NCBI RefSeq assembly: GCF_004745635.1
Contig: NZ_SRLB01000008.1
Span: 62,001 to 126,000, forward strand
Direction: 5' to 3'
From: Methylobacterium nonmethylotrophicum
Lineage (GTDB): Bacteria > Pseudomonadota > Alphaproteobacteria > Rhizobiales > Beijerinckiaceae
Length of the DNA stretch: 64,000 nt
Made by a program: the position numbers and the translations under genes. The notes beneath the pieces were generated by a model that saw nothing but the letters and a program-made list of their open reading frames with translations, ran no database searches and had not been told where the DNA came from. Position 1 is the stretch's first letter, and every line of letters starts with the position of its first letter. Positions 61,780 to 64,000 of the stretch are shown here, piece after piece.

Positions 61780-63812
61780 CAGGCGGCCTCCCGCGCGATG
61801 AGGGCGCCGCCGGCGGGCGGCGCCCCGGGGAAGAGGGCGCGGCGCAGGCCCGCGAGACCGAGGAGCGCGTCGCGCCGGCCCGGCGTTCCGGCCTCCGCAC
61901 CGATCTGCGCCAGCGCCGCATCGATGTGCGCGAGCAGGGCCTCGGCGGCCGGGCTGCCGGCACTCGTCCGCTCGTAATGCTCCGCCACCCCGTCGAGGGC
62001 GGCGTCGAGGGACGCGACCGCCTCGGCCGGCAGGCCGTGGCGGGCGCGGCGCAGGGAGACGAGGTTCATGCCGACCCTGAGGGCCGCCAGGGTGTCGATC
62101 CGGCGCAAGGGGCTGTCGGGTGGGGCGGCGGCGAGGCGCGGCACCAGGAGGCCGAGGCGGTCGAGCATCAGGTGGGCGAAGGCCGTCCGGTCGCCGCGCC
62201 CGCGCCGGCGCGCCGCCCGGGCGAGGTCGGCGCGGCTCACCGCGATCAGCCGGCGGGCGCCGTGCTCGGCGCCGACCGAGCGCACGAGCCGGGTCACCAT
62301 CGCGGCGATCCAGATGCCGCCGACGAGGGCGAGGCTCGCATTGACGTAAGACCCGAATTCCGAGGTGTAGCGGTCCTGGACCGCCAGGAGCGCATTGCCG
62401 TTGACGCCGAGGGCGAGGCCGACCGGCAGCGTCTTCGGCGAGGTCATCAGCAGCCCGCACAGGACCAGGGGCGGGGCCAGCACCAGCGCCAGGCTGACGA
62501 AGTCGTGGACCAGCGGCATCACGCCGAACAGCAGCACGCCGATCGCGAGCGCCGCGACCCCGGTCCAGGTGGCGAAGCTCAGGATCGCCGGGACGGGATC
62601 GTCCTGGGTCGCGAACAGGCAGGTGAGCACGGCGCCCATCATCGCGGCGGTGGCGCCGTCGGGCCAGGCGGTGGCGATCCAGACGACCACGCAGGCGATC
62701 GTGCCGAGGAACGCCCCGAGGGCGGAGCGGAGCGCCATGCCGTGGTCGCGGTGGCGCGGCGCGCGCCCGCCGAACTCGCCCGCGAAGGCGAGCGGCTCGC
62801 GCAAGGCGCCGCCGCCCTTCGCGATCCGGTCCTGGAGCACCCGGCAGTCGCGGCCGATCGCCAAGAGCTCGCGCAGGCGGTCGAGGAGGCTCGCCCGCAC
62901 GAGGGCGGGCCAGGAGGGGTGCGGCGGCAGCGGCCGGTCGGCGGCCGCGATGCGGGCGAGGAGCGCGTCCGCCTCGCAGGCCGGGGCGCCGGCCGCCGAC
63001 CAGGCCTCGACGTCGGCAAGCAGCGTGCGCAGCTCGGGCGCCAGCCCGGACAGGCCGCGCAGGGCCGCGATGCGGTCGGAGAGCGAGGACAGGACCGGCA
63101 GCAGCATCAGCATCCGGCCGCGCAGGAGCTGCACGAGAGAGGTCGCGCGGCTCTGGGCCGAGGTGTCGTAGGCGAGGTGGGCCGCGAGCGCGTCGATCTC
63201 GGCGGCCTCCGCGGCGAGCCGCAGGCGCCGCGCCCGCAAAGCCGGCTCCTCGCCGGCGCCCGACAGGACGTCGCCGGTCCAGCGCCCGGCCTCGGCGAGC
63301 CAGGCGCCGACTCGGGCCGCGAGAACCGGACCGACGGGCTCCGGAAAAACGAGGCTCGCCACCAGCGAGGCGCAGAGGATGCCGAGCGTGATCTCCTCGG
63401 CCCGCGACACCGCGGTGTCGAAGATCGCCTCCGGGCTCGTCACCGCCGGGAAGCCGATCAGGGCCGCGGTGTAGCCGGCGAGCATGAACAGGTAGGCCCG
63501 CGGCGAGCGGTCGAGGAGCGAGAGGTAGAGGCAGCCGGCGGTCCAGAGCGCCAGGCCCAGGGTCAGCATCTCGGGGGAGTCGACCAGCGGCGGCACCAGG
63601 ACGACCGCCATCGAGACGCCGATCAGCGTGCCGGCCACCCGGTACACCGCCTTCGAGCGGGTGGCGCCCGAGAGCGGCTGCATGGTGATGTAGACGGTCG
63701 CCATCGCCCAGTAGGGCCGCGGCAGGTCGACCCACAGCGCGATCCCGAGGGCGAGGAGCGCCGCCCCGCTGATCTTGAGGGCGAACAGCCACTGGCGCCA
63801 GCCGGGCAGCAT
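61779..63812 (-). CDS. FUSC/AaeB-family aromatic-acid efflux pump
   Basis: 677 residues from ATG at 63812 (GTG one codon earlier is possible). Two blocks of hydrophobic helices (about 10-150 and 355-500) flank soluble regions, the FUSC duplication. LPRPYWAMATVYITMQPLSGATRSKAVYRVAGT near the start and AFLGTIACVVVWIATAWPDG in the second block are typical. It drives export of hydroxybenzoate-type acids together with the DUF1656 and HlyD proteins. The start overlaps the stop of the upstream regulator. Confidence 0.92.
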   Translation of the reverse strand: MLPGWRQWLFALKISGAALLALGIALWVDLPRPYWAMATVYITMQPLSGATRSKAVYRVAGTLIGVSMAVVLVPPLVDSPEMLTLGLALWTAGCLYLSLLDRSPRAYLFMLAGYTAALIGFPAVTSPEAIFDTAVSRAEEITLGILCASLVASLVFPEPVGPVLAARVGAWLAEAGRWTGDVLSGAGEEPALRARRLRLAAEAAEIDALAAHLAYDTSAQSRATSLVQLLRGRMLMLLPVLSSLSDRIAALRGLSGLAPELRTLLADVEAWSAAGAPACEADALLARIAAADRPLPPHPSWPALVRASLLDRLRELLAIGRDCRVLQDRIAKGGGALREPLAFAGEFGGRAPRHRDHGMALRSALGAFLGTIACVVVWIATAWPDGATAAMMGAVLTCLFATQDDPVPAILSFATWTGVAALAIGVLLFGVMPLVHDFVSLALVLAPPLVLCGLLMTSPKTLPVGLALGVNGNALLAVQDRYTSEFGSYVNASLALVGGIWIAAMVTRLVRSVGAEHGARRLIAVSRADLARAARRRGRGDRTAFAHLMLDRLGLLVPRLAAAPPDSPLRRIDTLAALRVGMNLVSLRRARHGLPAEAVASLDAALDGVAEHYERTSAGSPAAEALLAHIDAALAQIGAEAGTPGRRDALLGLAGLRRALFPGAPPAGGALIAREAA

Positions 63813-64000
63813 CACGAGCGCCCTCCCCCGTTCACCCGCGGGGCGGGCGCGGCCTCGTCGCGGGTGTTGGCCAAGACGGTCGATCCCTTTTGGACGGTCG
63901 ATCCCTTGTGAACGGTCGAATCCTTGGATTTGTCCACCTTTGATCCGTCTGCTTGGAGCACCCGCAGCACCCGCAAGGCCGCCCGCAGGTCGTCGTCGTC
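63812..64000 (-). CDS. C-terminus of an upstream protein, probably a regulator
   Basis: Only the last 62 residues are inside the window. The piece starts with a charged helix (DDDDLRAALRVLRVLQAD) like the end of a MarR-type regulator, which usually precedes such efflux operons. It then has a polar tail containing a hexapeptide repeat (STVHKG, STVQKG, STV) encoded by an 18-bp tandem DNA repeat at 63876-63929. The stop overlaps the pump start as TGATG. The assignment as a regulator rests on position and the short helix. Confidence 0.6.
   Translation of the reverse strand, partial: DDDDLRAALRVLRVLQADGSKVDKSKDSTVHKGSTVQKGSTVLANTRDEAAPAPRVNGGGRS
63876..63929. repeat. 18-bp tandem repeat, three units
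   Basis: ACGGTCGATCCCTTTTGG and two diverging copies (63894-63911, 63912-63929), in frame with the coding sequence of the partial gene. Confidence 0.85.

Noticed and set aside
59089..61977. A rightward open frame of 962 codons opposite the MFS and HlyD genes.
   Set aside because: Same antisense artefact; both opposite genes have complete family motifs and ribosome sites.

Overview
The window is GC-rich DNA (about 70 percent by eye) with very high third-position GC. Gene content and protein sequences point to an alphaproteobacterium of the Rhizobiales, most probably Methylobacterium or a close relative. Clues are an EcfG-type promoter ahead of a small hydrophilic protein, small proteins of types I associate with that genus, an NADP isocitrate dehydrogenase of alphaproteobacterial type, and PhoX, Mrp and CoaD homologues of that flavour. 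This placement is inference: no rRNA gene is present.

Layout. (1) 0-16 kb: mostly chromosomal genes. These include small secreted proteins, an outer-membrane barrel, a zinc alcohol dehydrogenase, PrmA, an SDR enzyme, a PilZ protein, tRNA-Glu, a GT61 glycosyltransferase and a Tat-exported PhoX phosphatase. A complete IS3-family element at 3539-4856 has inserted exactly after codon 2 of a RidA-GNAT fusion gene that also carries two single-base indels. (2) 16.1-23.9 kb: a genomic island. One end is a tRNA-Ile2 (CAU) gene and the other is a 40-bp near-copy of that tRNA's 5' half. Inside are a frameshifted tyrosine integrase, an excisionase-like protein, a ParB-like protein, an IS256 remnant, two peptides with double-glycine leaders, gene fragments including an RTX tail, and an intact chemotaxis receptor. 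(3) 24.3-30.7 kb: a seven-gene MoxR/DUF58/VWA (Bat-type) operon. (4) 30.7-33.1 kb: an M20 amidohydrolase between two blocks of complex inverted repeats. (5) 33.1-45.4 kb: housekeeping genes. These are a VWA protein with its ECF sigma factor, Mrp and MobA, a minus-strand CoaD/peptidyl-prolyl-isomerase cluster, a glycine-rich secreted protein, an oxidoreductase, an rRNA/tRNA methyltransferase and Icd. (6) 45.5-64 kb: a dioxygenase, a LOV hybrid histidine kinase, an AI-2E-family transporter with a large cytoplasmic tail, a response regulator, GlgX, a CBS protein, a capsule-export type protein, two cobalamin genes whose divergent start codons overlap, an AraC regulator with a divergent membrane protein, an MFS transporter, and an aromatic-acid efflux operon (regulator-FUSC-DUF1656-HlyD) running off the right edge.

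The observations most worth following are the island with its two double-glycine peptides and displaced tRNA half, a candidate anti-Shine-Dalgarno small RNA at about 43970-44086, a 35-bp-phased triple palindrome at 9156-9246, and the IS3-interrupted RidA-GNAT gene. Three of the four single-base frameshifts I can reconstruct lie in or beside mobile DNA, as expected for decay, though read error cannot be excluded from sequence alone.
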